Shown here: positions 6,598-15,985 of the stretch, piece by piece | Numbering within the stretch: the stretch's first letter is position 1 | Layout: each line of letters starts with the position of its first letter | From: an uncultured Bacteroides sp. | Lineage (GTDB): Bacteria > Bacteroidota > Bacteroidia > Bacteroidales > UBA932 | Assembly (NCBI GenBank): GCA_945874355.1 | Contig: CAMCGB010000006.1 | Location: forward strand, 82,799-146,798 | DNA length: 64,000 bases | Reading direction: 5' to 3' | Notes under the pieces: generated by a model | The model's database searches: none | The model's input: the letters and a program-made list of their open reading frames with translations, nothing else | Told to the model about the DNA's origin: nothing | Program-made: the position numbers and the translations under genes

Positions 6598-9037
6598 AGC
6601 CGAAAGATATGTGTATGCCCCATTTGTGGACCTGGTTCCAGTGCAGGTTGAGCTTCAATGGCATTCCGGTCAGGTTGTAACCTGCCTGAAGTCCGAAGGC
6701 ATAGTAGTCCGGATCGAAGTGAAGAGCCAGCTCCTCGACGGAAATGTTGCTTTCTACAATTCCCGCCATAGCGCTCAGGTACAGCTTTTTCCAGGGATTC
6801 ACCCTCATCTCCAGGCTGGCGGATATAAGATGGTCGGCTGTAATGACCACATTGTCAATTCCAAAGAAAGGAATCTGGCTCTCGGTATATCTCCCGGCCA
6901 TGCTGCCGCCCGCAAAGTTCGAGTGCAGGATGGAAAGGTTCCGGTAGCTTTGAGTGTCAGAAAGATAAGAAGAAGGGGAATTGAAAATGTTTCTCAGATG
7001 GATTTCGGGGATGAAACTCAGCATGTCGGTAGCCTTCATCGCTGTTTTGAAGTCCAGCCCGAGGGCAAGCACCGGGCGGAAGTCCTTGTAGCCCAGTTTT
7101 GCGAAGTCGTAGTTCAGACTGAAGGCAGTGCTCACCCCTTTTGAAGGGAAGTAGTAATCGTCGAAAGTGTAGTAGTTGCCTTTCAGGAACAGCCCCAGGT
7201 AATCCGCCTTTAGGGCCTCTTTGCCGCCGGCGGCTATCTGCGACCCGAGATAAGACCTCCCGTCGACATTGTTGTACTGGTTCTTGAGACCTATTTTGAA
7301 ATTGAGCTTGGTCCACCTCACATCGGTCAGGTACAACAGCTCCTTGTGGGACCAGTATGAAACGTCGTAGCGGGTCTCGTCCATAACTGTGCCCAGGTTG
7401 CCCATAGTCCGGGAAATCTCGGCCTCAAAATTCACGGTAGGAAGCCTCACCAGGTCGAAAGAATAATGGGCTCCGGCCTTGAGGTTCTGGCCCAGCTTGG
7501 CGCTCAGGTTGAGTCTTGACCCCATCAGGGTGTTGGTGTTCAGCCCCAGGTTCAGGGCGATGCTGGCCCATTCCTCAGTGTCCATCCTGAAACCGATGCC
7601 GAAATTGTGCGTCGGCGACTTTTCGCAGTTGAATACAAGCCTGAACGGCTCCTCGCTGCCGAGCAGCGAATAGGTCAGCGAAGAGAATGCGCCCGTAGCC
7701 TGGAATCTGCTCATTGCGTCGTCCATCTCTTCCTTCCCCACCAGGTCGGCCACGCTGAAGGGGAGCATCCTGGAAAGCATCTTCGACTCTTCGTCGGACA
7801 GGCCTTCGAACTCAATGGCCCTGATAGCGACTTTGCGCCTGGATATGTCTATTGCCTTTCTCCCCCTGATGGAAGGGTCCGAGAGCGAAAGTTTGCTTTT
7901 GAGCTCCAGCAGCTCGTCTGTCTTCGCCTTTGCGGCCTCATAGCCCCTCACTATCATCGTGTCCACTGCCTCGTCACTGAAACTGAGCATATTGTAGCCT
8001 TTCAGGTCGGGCTTGATGAAGACATCCGGAGTACCCACGTTCTTGTTGTAGGCGTCCGTGCTGAGCATAGTGAAGAACTGCATTATTACGTCCCCGATGT
8101 TGTTGACCTCGTTGTACTCGGGCATAAGGTCCGACAGTTCTATACCTATTATATAGTCGGCTCCTACGGCCTTGGCTATGTCTGTGGGGAAATTGTTGCG
8201 CGTGCCTCCGTCCACCAGCACCATCTCTCCGGTGCGGACAGGGTCGAACAGCCCCGGGATGGACATTGTGGAGCGCATTGCGGTCTTGAGCTCTCCGCTG
8301 CCCCAGTTCTTGGCCTTGCAGCTGATCACATCCGAAGCTACGCATACAAAAGGTATGGGGAAGCGGGCGAAGGACTGGTCGTCGTGGTAGCCCACAGTAA
8401 GGCTGGAGATGAGGTTGTTTACATTGAAGCCGTACGCGTAGCCCGAAGGAAGCGAGCTTACAAATGACTGGCGCTCATACTCTTCCGTGTCCCTTTTCCG
8501 CATTTCGAGAAGCTCGCTCGCTGTGTGGAACGGGATGGTCGCAACGTATTTGGAGTTGTACATTTTGGTCGAGTACGGGATATATTTCTGGTCCACGGCA
8601 TCTGTGAGTATCCTGCCCCAGTCCTGGGTGGTGAACAGGGTCCTCATCTCCTGCGGAGAGTAGCCTATGGAGTAAAGTCCGCCGAGCAGTCCGCCTATCG
8701 AAGTGCCGCACACGAAATCCACCGGAATGCCCAGCTCCTGCAGATACATAAGGGCTCCGACCTGGGCGGCTCCCTTGGCTCCTCCACCCGAGAGTACTAG
8801 AGCCACCGTGGGCCTGCCCAGCTCGCGTTTGACAGCCCTGAGCCTTGTCCCAATCTGACGCAGGAACAGCGAGTCGGCCGCAGGGGCGGCGCTATCCATG
8901 CTCAGAGAGTTGGGGTACTGCTGTCCCTGAAGGGGTGAAAGAGTTGAAAATAAGAGGATTACTGCTGCGAGTGCCGTCCTGCAAGCATTCCGCAGGCGGC
9001 CAGTATGTCCTCTCCGCGTGAACTTCGTATGGTACAT
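6587..9037 (-). CDS. Patatin-like phospholipase fused to Omp85-type outer-membrane barrel
   Basis: A predicted outer-membrane lipid acyl hydrolase that is surface- or periplasm-facing. After a basic N-terminus and signal sequence (about 15-40) the patatin domain follows: oxyanion loop GGGAKG at 84-89, nucleophile Ser113 in GTSIG, and Asp276 in DGG. A POTRA-like segment (about 395-480) leads into a C-terminal beta-barrel with alternating aromatic strands ending in HISFGYDF. The patatin-BamA/TamA fusion is a known architecture in Bacteroidota. The ATG at 9037 overlaps the 3' end of rlmN by 79 bases; no better start leaves the signal peptide intact. Confidence 0.88.
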   Translation of the reverse strand: MYHTKFTRRGHTGRLRNACRTALAAVILLFSTLSPLQGQQYPNSLSMDSAAPAADSLFLRQIGTRLRAVKRELGRPTVALVLSGGGAKGAAQVGALMYLQELGIPVDFVCGTSIGGLLGGLYSIGYSPQEMRTLFTTQDWGRILTDAVDQKYIPYSTKMYNSKYVATIPFHTASELLEMRKRDTEEYERQSFVSSLPSGYAYGFNVNNLISSLTVGYHDDQSFARFPIPFVCVASDVISCKAKNWGSGELKTAMRSTMSIPGLFDPVRTGEMVLVDGGTRNNFPTDIAKAVGADYIIGIELSDLMPEYNEVNNIGDVIMQFFTMLSTDAYNKNVGTPDVFIKPDLKGYNMLSFSDEAVDTMIVRGYEAAKAKTDELLELKSKLSLSDPSIRGRKAIDISRRKVAIRAIEFEGLSDEESKMLSRMLPFSVADLVGKEEMDDAMSRFQATGAFSSLTYSLLGSEEPFRLVFNCEKSPTHNFGIGFRMDTEEWASIALNLGLNTNTLMGSRLNLSAKLGQNLKAGAHYSFDLVRLPTVNFEAEISRTMGNLGTVMDETRYDVSYWSHKELLYLTDVRWTKLNFKIGLKNQYNNVDGRSYLGSQIAAGGKEALKADYLGLFLKGNYYTFDDYYFPSKGVSTAFSLNYDFAKLGYKDFRPVLALGLDFKTAMKATDMLSFIPEIHLRNIFNSPSSYLSDTQSYRNLSILHSNFAGGSMAGRYTESQIPFFGIDNVVITADHLISASLEMRVNPWKKLYLSAMAGIVESNISVEELALHFDPDYYAFGLQAGYNLTGMPLKLNLHWNQVHKWGIHISFGYDF

Positions 9038-9999
9038 AATATGCCGTTGTCGTTAAGTCTGTCCCTAAATGCAATCATCCTGCTTTCCGGGCTGCAGTCG
9101 TAGGGAAAGTCGGGAATTTTGTGGAAGCGGATCAGGTTCACCCTGCACTCCAGCCCCCTGAGCAGCCGTATCAGGGCATCTGCGTGGCTGAAGTCATCAT
9201 TGAAGCCCGCAAACATAGTATACTCGAAGCTGACCCTTCTCTGGCCGCTGAAATCGTACTGCCTGATGAGCCTTACTACCTCCGATATAGCAAAGGCCTT
9301 CTGCACCGGCATAATGGACTTGCGCTCGTCGGCAAAGGGGTTATGAAGGCTTACGGCCAGATGGCAGCGCTGGGTCTCGAGGAAGTCCTTGAGCTTCGGA
9401 AGGACTCCTATCGTGCTGAGAGTGATTCTTTTGGGACTCCACCCGAAGCCCCAGTCAGCGGTCAGGACCTCGATGACCCTGCTCACTGCAGGGTAGTTGT
9501 CCAGCGGCTCTCCCATACCCATAAAAACGGTGTTGGTAAGCTCCGCGCTTTCGTCTATGCTGATGAACTGGTTCAGTATGTCAGAGACGCTCAGGTTTCC
9601 GTGGAAACCCTGCCTTCCCGTCATACAGAAGCGGCAACCCATCTTGCAGCCTGCCTGTGAACTGACGCAGAGGGTCCTCCGCTCGGCGTCGGGAATCATC
9701 ACCGCCTCGACTGCAGAGGTTTCAATCCCGGCCGCAGTGGGGCAGCTGACTTCGAACAGATATTTTTTGGTCCCGTCCTGCGAGACTGCTATGGCGCCGT
9801 ATTCCCTCACCCCGAGATCATACTTTTCGCTCAGGGCTTCCCTCGAAGCTTTGGAGATATTGGTCATCTCATCAAAGCTCCTGACCCTTTTGGAGTACAT
9901 CCACTGCGCAAGCTGGGTGGCGACAAAGCTTTTGAGCGAGAGCTCAGCGCAAATTTGCTTCAACTCGCCCAGAGTTTTTCCAAGCAGACAATCCTTCAT
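8959..9999 (-). CDS. rlmN: 23S rRNA (adenine-2503-C2)/tRNA methyltransferase, radical SAM
   Basis: Methylates A2503 in 23S rRNA and A37 in some tRNAs. The radical-SAM cluster motif is visible in SQAGCKMGCRFCMTGRQGF (CxxxCxxC). The SAM-binding GMGEPLDN and a C-terminal Cys near ILAACGMLAG, matching the second methyl-transfer cysteine, are also present. Start taken as ATG 9999; a TTG directly before it is a less likely start. A TAAATTTG -7 element lies 22 bases upstream (10029-10022). Confidence 0.94.
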   Translation of the reverse strand: MKDCLLGKTLGELKQICAELSLKSFVATQLAQWMYSKRVRSFDEMTNISKASREALSEKYDLGVREYGAIAVSQDGTKKYLFEVSCPTAAGIETSAVEAVMIPDAERRTLCVSSQAGCKMGCRFCMTGRQGFHGNLSVSDILNQFISIDESAELTNTVFMGMGEPLDNYPAVSRVIEVLTADWGFGWSPKRITLSTIGVLPKLKDFLETQRCHLAVSLHNPFADERKSIMPVQKAFAISEVVRLIRQYDFSGQRRVSFEYTMFAGFNDDFSHADALIRLLRGLECRVNLIRFHKIPDFPYDCSPESRMIAFRDRLNDNGILCTIRSSRGEDILAACGMLAGRHSQQ

Positions 10000-10021
10000 C
10001 AAAAATCATTTTTACCGATAG

Positions 10022-10059
10022 CAAATTTAGAAAAAATCACGGAAAATATAGTATATTTG
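10022..10059. promoter_or_regulatory. Divergent -7 elements for rlmN and recA
   Basis: TAAATTTG on the minus strand (10029-10022) faces rlmN, and TATATTTG on the plus strand (10052-10059) faces recA. The -33 match for recA is imperfect (TAG at 10028). The recA leader would be about 55 bases. No LexA-like palindrome is evident in this interval. Confidence 0.55.
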
Positions 10060-10120
10060 CTAACCTTTGCCCCGGGATGGGGACGTACTTAAACTATTTA
10101 CTTATTAAACTGATTTATTT

Positions 10121-11149
10121 ATGGCTAAAGAAGAGCAAACAAACGTGCAGGACGTGAATGCCGCCCGCCTCAAGGCGCTCCAGGCGACAATCGACAAGAT
10201 TGAGAAAGATTTCGGTAAAGGTACCATAATGAAACTCGGCGAGCAGCCCCAGTGGGACGTGCAGGTGATTCCGAGCGGAAGTGTGGCGCTGGACCACGCT
10301 CTTGGAATAGGAGGCTACCCGAGAGGCAGGATAGTGGAGATATACGGACCCGAGTCCAGCGGTAAGACCACCCTGGCCATCCACGCCATAGCCGAGGCCC
10401 AGAAGGCCGGAGGCATTGCGGCGATGATAGACGCCGAGCACGCTTTCGACCGCACTTACGCGAAGGCTCTGGGAGTGAACCTCGACACTCTGCTCATCTC
10501 CCAGCCCGACAATGGGGAGCAGGCCCTCGAAATCGCCGACAACCTTATCCGCAGCGGCGCCATCGATATCATCGTAATCGACTCTGTGGCAGCCCTTACC
10601 CCCAAGGCTGAAATCGAAGGGGAGATGGGCGACAACAAGGTCGGTCTTCAGGCCAGACTTATGAGCCAGGCTCTCAGGAAGCTGACGGCAAACATCTCCA
10701 AGACCAACACCTGCTGCATCTTCATCAACCAGCTCCGCGAGAAGATAGGCGTGATGTTCGGCAACCCCGAGACTACGACAGGAGGCAACGCCCTCAAGTT
10801 CTACGCCAGCGTAAGGCTCGACGTTAGACGCACCACGCAGCTCAAGGACGGCGACGAAGCCCTCGGCAACCGCACAAAGGTGAAGGTTGTGAAGAACAAG
10901 ATGGCTCCTCCTTTCAAGAAGGCCGAGTTCGACATTGTCTATGGCGAGGGCATAAGCCACAGCGCCGAGATTGTCGACCTCGCTGTAGAGTTCGATATCA
11001 TCCACAAGAGCGGCAGCTGGTTCAGCTACAACGGCGAGAAACTCGCCCAGGGAGCTGCTGCAGTCAAGCAGCTGCTCAAGGACAATGTTGAGCTCTGCGA
11101 CGAAATCGAGGCTCAGGTGCGCGAGGCTCTTAATGCAGTAAAAGACTGA
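10121..11149 (+). CDS. recA: Recombinase RecA
   Basis: ATP-dependent strand exchange and SOS co-protease. The Walker A is GPESSGKTT; other RecA signatures are [40 protein letters not shown] and [20 protein letters not shown]. Length 342 aa is normal. The first about 20 residues are a short non-conserved extension. The gene is followed after 2 bases by trpS, so the two are probably co-transcribed. Confidence 0.98.
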   Translation: MAKEEQTNVQDVNAARLKALQATIDKIEKDFGKGTIMKLGEQPQWDVQVIPSGSVALDHALGIGGYPRGRIVEIYGPESSGKTTLAIHAIAEAQKAGGIAAMIDAEHAFDRTYAKALGVNLDTLLISQPDNGEQALEIADNLIRSGAIDIIVIDSVAALTPKAEIEGEMGDNKVGLQARLMSQALRKLTANISKTNTCCIFINQLREKIGVMFGNPETTTGGNALKFYASVRLDVRRTTQLKDGDEALGNRTKVKVVKNKMAPPFKKAEFDIVYGEGISHSAEIVDLAVEFDIIHKSGSWFSYNGEKLAQGAAAVKQLLKDNVELCDEIEAQVREALNAVKD

Positions 11150-11151
11150 TT

Positions 11152-12306
<1,155 letters not shown>

Positions 12307-12488
12307 ATTTCTCGACTCCGCACTTCGTGCTCCGCTCGAAATGACAAGAAAACTACTCCGCTCGAAATGACAAGAAAACTGCTCCGCTCGAAATGACAGT
12401 AATGTCACCGAGCGGAGCCCTTTGTCATTTCGTTTTCCGAGCGGAGCCCTTTGTCATTTCGACCGAGCGAAGCGAGCGGAGAAATCTA
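12307..12488. repeat. Symmetric cluster of palindromic intergenic repeats between trpS and pdxA
   Basis: The left half reads toward the centre with a full unit starting GATTTCTCGACTCCGCAC and ending CTCGAAATGACA. Two near-identical 26-base units follow (12330-12355 and 12356-12381, one mismatch), then a third partial unit. The right half (about 12398-12488) is the reverse complement: two units of GAGCGGAGCCCTTTGTCATTTCG and a final arm ending GGAGAAATCT. The whole can fold into a long hairpin. It separates two convergent genes and may act as a bidirectional terminator. The same family recurs at 55.0, 55.7, 63.3 and 63.9 kb. Confidence 0.85.
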
Positions 12489-12498
12489 TTCTCCCAAG

Positions 12499-13575
12499 CT
12501 ATACCGGTTTGCCGGGACGCTCGCGTTTCTCGAACTCGAAGGGAGGCATCTTGCCCTGCTGGAGCTCTTCCCAGGCCCTACGGCTGCGGAAGATGTCTAT
12601 GGCGGTGAAAATTGCCGCTCTCATCGAGCGCGGGTCCGCCTCGTCCCTGCCTGCCATCTCGAAGGCCGTACCGTGGTCGGGAGAAGTCCTGATGACGGGA
12701 AGTCCTGCCGTGTAGTTGACTCCGTCCTCGAACGAGAGAGCCTTGAAAGGCGACAGACCCTGGTCGTGGTACATAGCCAGAGTGGCGTCGAAATTCTCGT
12801 AATGACTCAGGCCGAAATAGCCGTCAGGGGAGAAAGGACCGAAGGCCAGGATGCCTTCTTCGGTAGCCTTCCTGATGGCCGGGATGATGATTTCCTGCTC
12901 CTCGGTGCCCAGCAGGCCTCCGTCTCCGCTGTGGGGGTTGAGGCTCAGCACGGCAATCTTGGGCTGGTCTATGGTGAAATCCTGCTTGAGGGACTCGTTG
13001 ATGAGCCTGAGCTTGCTCAGAATCTTCTCCTCGCTGATCTGAGCTGCCACATCCTTGAGGGGAATGTGTCCTGTGACTACGGCCAGCCTCAGACGGTGGC
13101 TCACCATAAACATAGCCACGTCCTTCTTGCCGAAGGCTTCCTGCAGATACTCGGTGTGGCCGGGGAATCCGAAACCCTCGCTGGCCATTGCCTTCTTGTT
13201 GATCGGCCCCGTGACCAGCACATCTATCTTACCTTCCTTCAGCTCCTTGACTGCTGCTGCAAGAGCGGTGATGGCGGCCTTTGCGGACTCGGCGGTAGCC
13301 TGTCCGGGCTCGGCATAGCTGCTGTCCGGAAGGCAGTTCACGATGTTAATCCTCTTGGGGTGGGCCTCCGATGCGCTGCTGATGGCGTTGGTGTCCATCT
13401 GGTCAATCTCGGGTATACTCTTGCGGTAGAAGCCGAAAAGCTTCGAAGAACCGTACACTATAGGAGTGAACTGCTCAAGTATCCTGGGGTCGGCCAGAGC
13501 TTTGATGATGACCTCGTATCCTATTCCGTTGGAATCACCCTGGGTGATGCCAACAACTATTTTTCCATTGTCCAT
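12499..13575 (-). CDS. pdxA: 4-hydroxythreonine-4-phosphate dehydrogenase
   Basis: NAD-dependent step of pyridoxal-5'-phosphate synthesis (DXP-dependent route). Family motifs: [15 protein letters not shown] at the N-terminus, [19 protein letters not shown] with a metal-binding His, [14 protein letters not shown] and [13 protein letters not shown] near the C-terminus. Length 358 aa is normal. It overlaps the 3' end of rnhA by 19 bases. PdxJ and other pathway genes are not in the window. Confidence 0.95.
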   Translation of the reverse strand: MDNGKIVVGITQGDSNGIGYEVIIKALADPRILEQFTPIVYGSSKLFGFYRKSIPEIDQMDTNAISSASEAHPKRINIVNCLPDSSYAEPGQATAESAKAAITALAAAVKELKEGKIDVLVTGPINKKAMASEGFGFPGHTEYLQEAFGKKDVAMFMVSHRLRLAVVTGHIPLKDVAAQISEEKILSKLRLINESLKQDFTIDQPKIAVLSLNPHSGDGGLLGTEEQEIIIPAIRKATEEGILAFGPFSPDGYFGLSHYENFDATLAMYHDQGLSPFKALSFEDGVNYTAGLPVIRTSPDHGTAFEMAGRDEADPRSMRAAIFTAIDIFRSRRAWEELQQGKMPPFEFEKRERPGKPV

Positions 13576-14030
13576 ATTGTGTTTGAATCGTTATCTTGCA
13601 TTTCGTATCCTTCGTCTTTCTCCAGCACCCCTTCCCTGTAGGCGCGTACCGCCAGGGCGTCGCATCTTTCGTTCTCCGGGTGCCCGGCGTGCCCCTTGAC
13701 CCAGGTGAAACTCAGCTCGAAAGAAGGCGCCAGGGCGTCGTACCTGCTCCACAGGTCGTGGTTCTTTTTCCGCTTCCAGCCTTTGGTGATGGTGTTCACC
13801 ACATAAGTCGAATCGCTGAACACGTGCACCTGCGCTCCCTTCCAGCGTATGGCCTCCAGCCCCTTTATCAGGGCAAGCAGCTCCATACGGTTGTTGGTCG
13901 TAAGGGCGAAACCTCCCGACAGCTCCTTGTACAGCTCGCCGCAGCGGAGCACAGCTCCATAGCCTCCGGGGCCTGGATTGCCGCTTGCTGCGCCGTCAGT
14001 ATAGAGATATATGGGCGGTTTTGTTGTCAT
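13557..14030 (-). CDS. rnhA: Ribonuclease HI
   Basis: Cleaves RNA in RNA-DNA hybrids. The catalytic residues of the RNase H fold are visible: Asp in [18 protein letters not shown], Glu in [10 protein letters not shown], Asp in [10 protein letters not shown], and the late Asp in NERCDALA, with [12 protein letters not shown] carrying the conserved His. ATG at 14030 is preferred over the upstream TTG at 14039. A TAATTTTG -7 element (14044-14037) ends 6 bases before the ATG, suggesting a leaderless mRNA. It is probably co-transcribed with pdxA. Confidence 0.95.
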   Translation of the reverse strand: MTTKPPIYLYTDGAASGNPGPGGYGAVLRCGELYKELSGGFALTTNNRMELLALIKGLEAIRWKGAQVHVFSDSTYVVNTITKGWKRKKNHDLWSRYDALAPSFELSFTWVKGHAGHPENERCDALAVRAYREGVLEKDEGYEMQDNDSNTIWTMEK

Positions 14031-14054
14031 TGTCCGCAAAATTAACTATTTTTG
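14024..14054 (+). promoter_or_regulatory. Bacteroidota-type promoter for rfbB
   Basis: TTG at 14024-14026, 20 bases, then TATTTTTG at 14047-14054 is a full consensus match. The rfbB ATG follows 26 bases later. It interleaves with the divergent rnhA -7 element at 14037-14044. Confidence 0.72.
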
Positions 14055-14080
14055 TGTGATTTTCAGCGTACTGACCAATT

Positions 14081-15223
14081 ATGAATTACGAAAAAACCAT
14101 ACTTGTTACAGGAGGAGCGGGTTTCATCGGCAGCCACGTGGTACGCCTGTTCGTAAATAAGTACCCCAATTACAGGATTATCAATCTTGACAAACTTACC
14201 TACGCCGGGAACCTTGAAAACCTCAAGGACATCGAAGACAAGCCGAACTACAAGTTCGTCAGAATGGACATCTGCGACTTCGATGCCTTCTATGAGCTGA
14301 TGCAGCAGGAGAAGGTTGACGGCATCATCCATCTTGCCGCCGAGAGTCACGTGGACCGCTCGATCAAGGACCCTTTCACCTTTGCGAGGACCAATGTGCT
14401 CGGAACCCTTTCGCTTCTGCAGGCCGCAAAGCTCTATTGGGAGAGCCTGCCTGGCAAATACGAGGGCAAGAGGTTCTACCACATCTCCACGGATGAAGTT
14501 TACGGAGCGCTTGAGATGACCCATCCCGAAGGCATAGAGCCGCCCTTTACCACCAGGGCATCGAGCAGCAGTCACCACGAGGCCTACGGGGAGGACTTCT
14601 TCTACGAGACTACCAAGTACAACCCTCACAGCCCGTACAGCGCCTCAAAGGCCAGCAGCGACCATTTCGTGCGCGCCTTCCACGACACCTACGGGATGCC
14701 GACGATTGTGACCAACTGCTCCAACAACTACGGCCCCTACCAGTTCCCCGAGAAGCTTATCCCCCTGTTCATCAACAATATCCGCCACCGCAAACCGCTC
14801 CCTGTCTATGGTAAGGGTGAGAACGTGCGCGACTGGCTCTATGTTGAGGACCACGCAAGGGCAATAGACCTTATCTTCCACAAGGGCAAGATAGCCGAGA
14901 CCTACAATATCGGCGGCTTCAACGAGTGGAAGAATATAGACATAATCAAAGTCCTGATAAGCACGGTTGACCGTTTGCTTGGAAGGGCCGAGGGCGAGGA
15001 TCTGAACCTTATCACCTACGTCACCGACCGCCTGGGCCACGACGCCCGCTATGCAATAGACTCCACCAAGCTTCAGAAGGAGCTGGGCTGGGAGCCTTCC
15101 CTGCAGTTCGAAGAGGGCATAGAGAAGACCGTCAAATGGTACCTTGACAACCAGGAATGGATGGACAGGGTCACCAGCGGCGAGTACGAAAAGTACTACG
15201 AACAGATGTACTCCGACAGGTAA
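14081..15223 (+). CDS. rfbB: dTDP-glucose 4,6-dehydratase
   Basis: Converts dTDP-glucose to dTDP-4-keto-6-deoxyglucose, the first committed step to dTDP-rhamnose and related deoxysugars. The NAD-binding GGAGFIGSH is at residues 9-17, followed by LDKLTYAGNLENL, AAESHVDRSI, the STDEVYG active-site segment, and YSASKASSDH with catalytic Tyr and Lys. NNYGPYQFPEKLIPL is also diagnostic. The enzyme is slightly long (380 aa). rfbA, rfbC and rfbD are not next to it; instead a PAP2 phosphatase and a CapD-type dehydratase follow. Confidence 0.93.
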   Translation: MNYEKTILVTGGAGFIGSHVVRLFVNKYPNYRIINLDKLTYAGNLENLKDIEDKPNYKFVRMDICDFDAFYELMQQEKVDGIIHLAAESHVDRSIKDPFTFARTNVLGTLSLLQAAKLYWESLPGKYEGKRFYHISTDEVYGALEMTHPEGIEPPFTTRASSSSHHEAYGEDFFYETTKYNPHSPYSASKASSDHFVRAFHDTYGMPTIVTNCSNNYGPYQFPEKLIPLFINNIRHRKPLPVYGKGENVRDWLYVEDHARAIDLIFHKGKIAETYNIGGFNEWKNIDIIKVLISTVDRLLGRAEGEDLNLITYVTDRLGHDARYAIDSTKLQKELGWEPSLQFEEGIEKTVKWYLDNQEWMDRVTSGEYEKYYEQMYSDR

Positions 15224-15232
15224 TCTACCCTT

Positions 15233-15985
15233 ATGAAAAGAGCTTTAGCAATGCTTCTGTGTCTGTGTGTTGTTCTTGGCGCCAGAGCCCAGTATGCTCC
15301 CGCCGCGGACAGCACCGCCCGGTACGCTTCATACAAGCAGAAGCCTGAGCTGAAGTTCTCTTCCTTTGTGGCCCCCGCCGTACTGATTGGCTCCGGCAGC
15401 CTTCTGCACTGCTTGTCGCACGATGCGGTGGACCTCCGTATGACCAATGCCATCGCTACCCTGAAGCCCTACGGGACAAAGAACGTCTATATCGAGGAAG
15501 TGCTTCAGTATCTGCCTCTTGCCGCTTCGCTCGGCCTGGAATATCTCGGAGTGGAGACTCAGTACTCCATCCTGGACAGGGGTATGGATGCCCTTGTGGG
15601 CGTTGCTCTTCTTACTGCCACCACCAAAACTCTCAAGGCCTGTGTGCCCACTCTGAGGCCCAACGGAAGCGATGACAAGAGTTTCCCGTCGGGACATAGC
15701 GCCGTTGCCTTTGCCGGGGCGGAGCTTGTCCGGCTGCAGTATGGAAATGCCTGGGGTGCAGCTGCTTACGGAACAGCGGCTCTGGTCGCTTACTTGAGGG
15801 TGTTCCACTCGGAGCACTGGATGAGTGACGTGCTTCTCGGTGCCGGAATAGGGATTTTGTCAGCGCACCTGGGCGACCTGGTGCTGTCTCCCCTCAAATC
15901 CCTTTTTCACATCAACACAGGCATATATGTAAAGATGGACAGTGTCAGCGGTGCCGTGTGCCCTGCACTGGCCTTTAATTTTTAA
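15233..15985 (+). CDS. Membrane PAP2-family phosphatase
   Basis: Phosphatidic-acid-phosphatase type 2 family; such enzymes dephosphorylate lipid phosphates such as undecaprenyl pyrophosphate or lipid A. An N-terminal signal or membrane segment (about 1-20) is followed by several hydrophobic helices. The three-part active site is present: K-x7-RP in LKACVPTLRPNGS, PSGH in SFPSGHSAVAF, and R-x5-H-x3-D in RVFHSEHWMSDVLLG (the usual preceding Ser is Leu). Its stop shares one base with the next start (TAATG). The substrate is inferred only from the neighbouring polysaccharide genes. Confidence 0.85.
   Translation: MKRALAMLLCLCVVLGARAQYAPAADSTARYASYKQKPELKFSSFVAPAVLIGSGSLLHCLSHDAVDLRMTNAIATLKPYGTKNVYIEEVLQYLPLAASLGLEYLGVETQYSILDRGMDALVGVALLTATTKTLKACVPTLRPNGSDDKSFPSGHSAVAFAGAELVRLQYGNAWGAAAYGTAALVAYLRVFHSEHWMSDVLLGAGIGILSAHLGDLVLSPLKSLFHINTGIYVKMDSVSGAVCPALAFNF

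Noticed and set aside
12330..12381. Two tandem 26-base repeats considered as a CRISPR
   Set aside because: There are no unique spacers; the units are directly adjacent and belong to the palindromic intergenic family. No cas genes are in the window.
12451..13641. 396-residue plus-strand open frame opposite pdxA
   Set aside because: Antisense shadow of pdxA that begins inside the repeat cluster.
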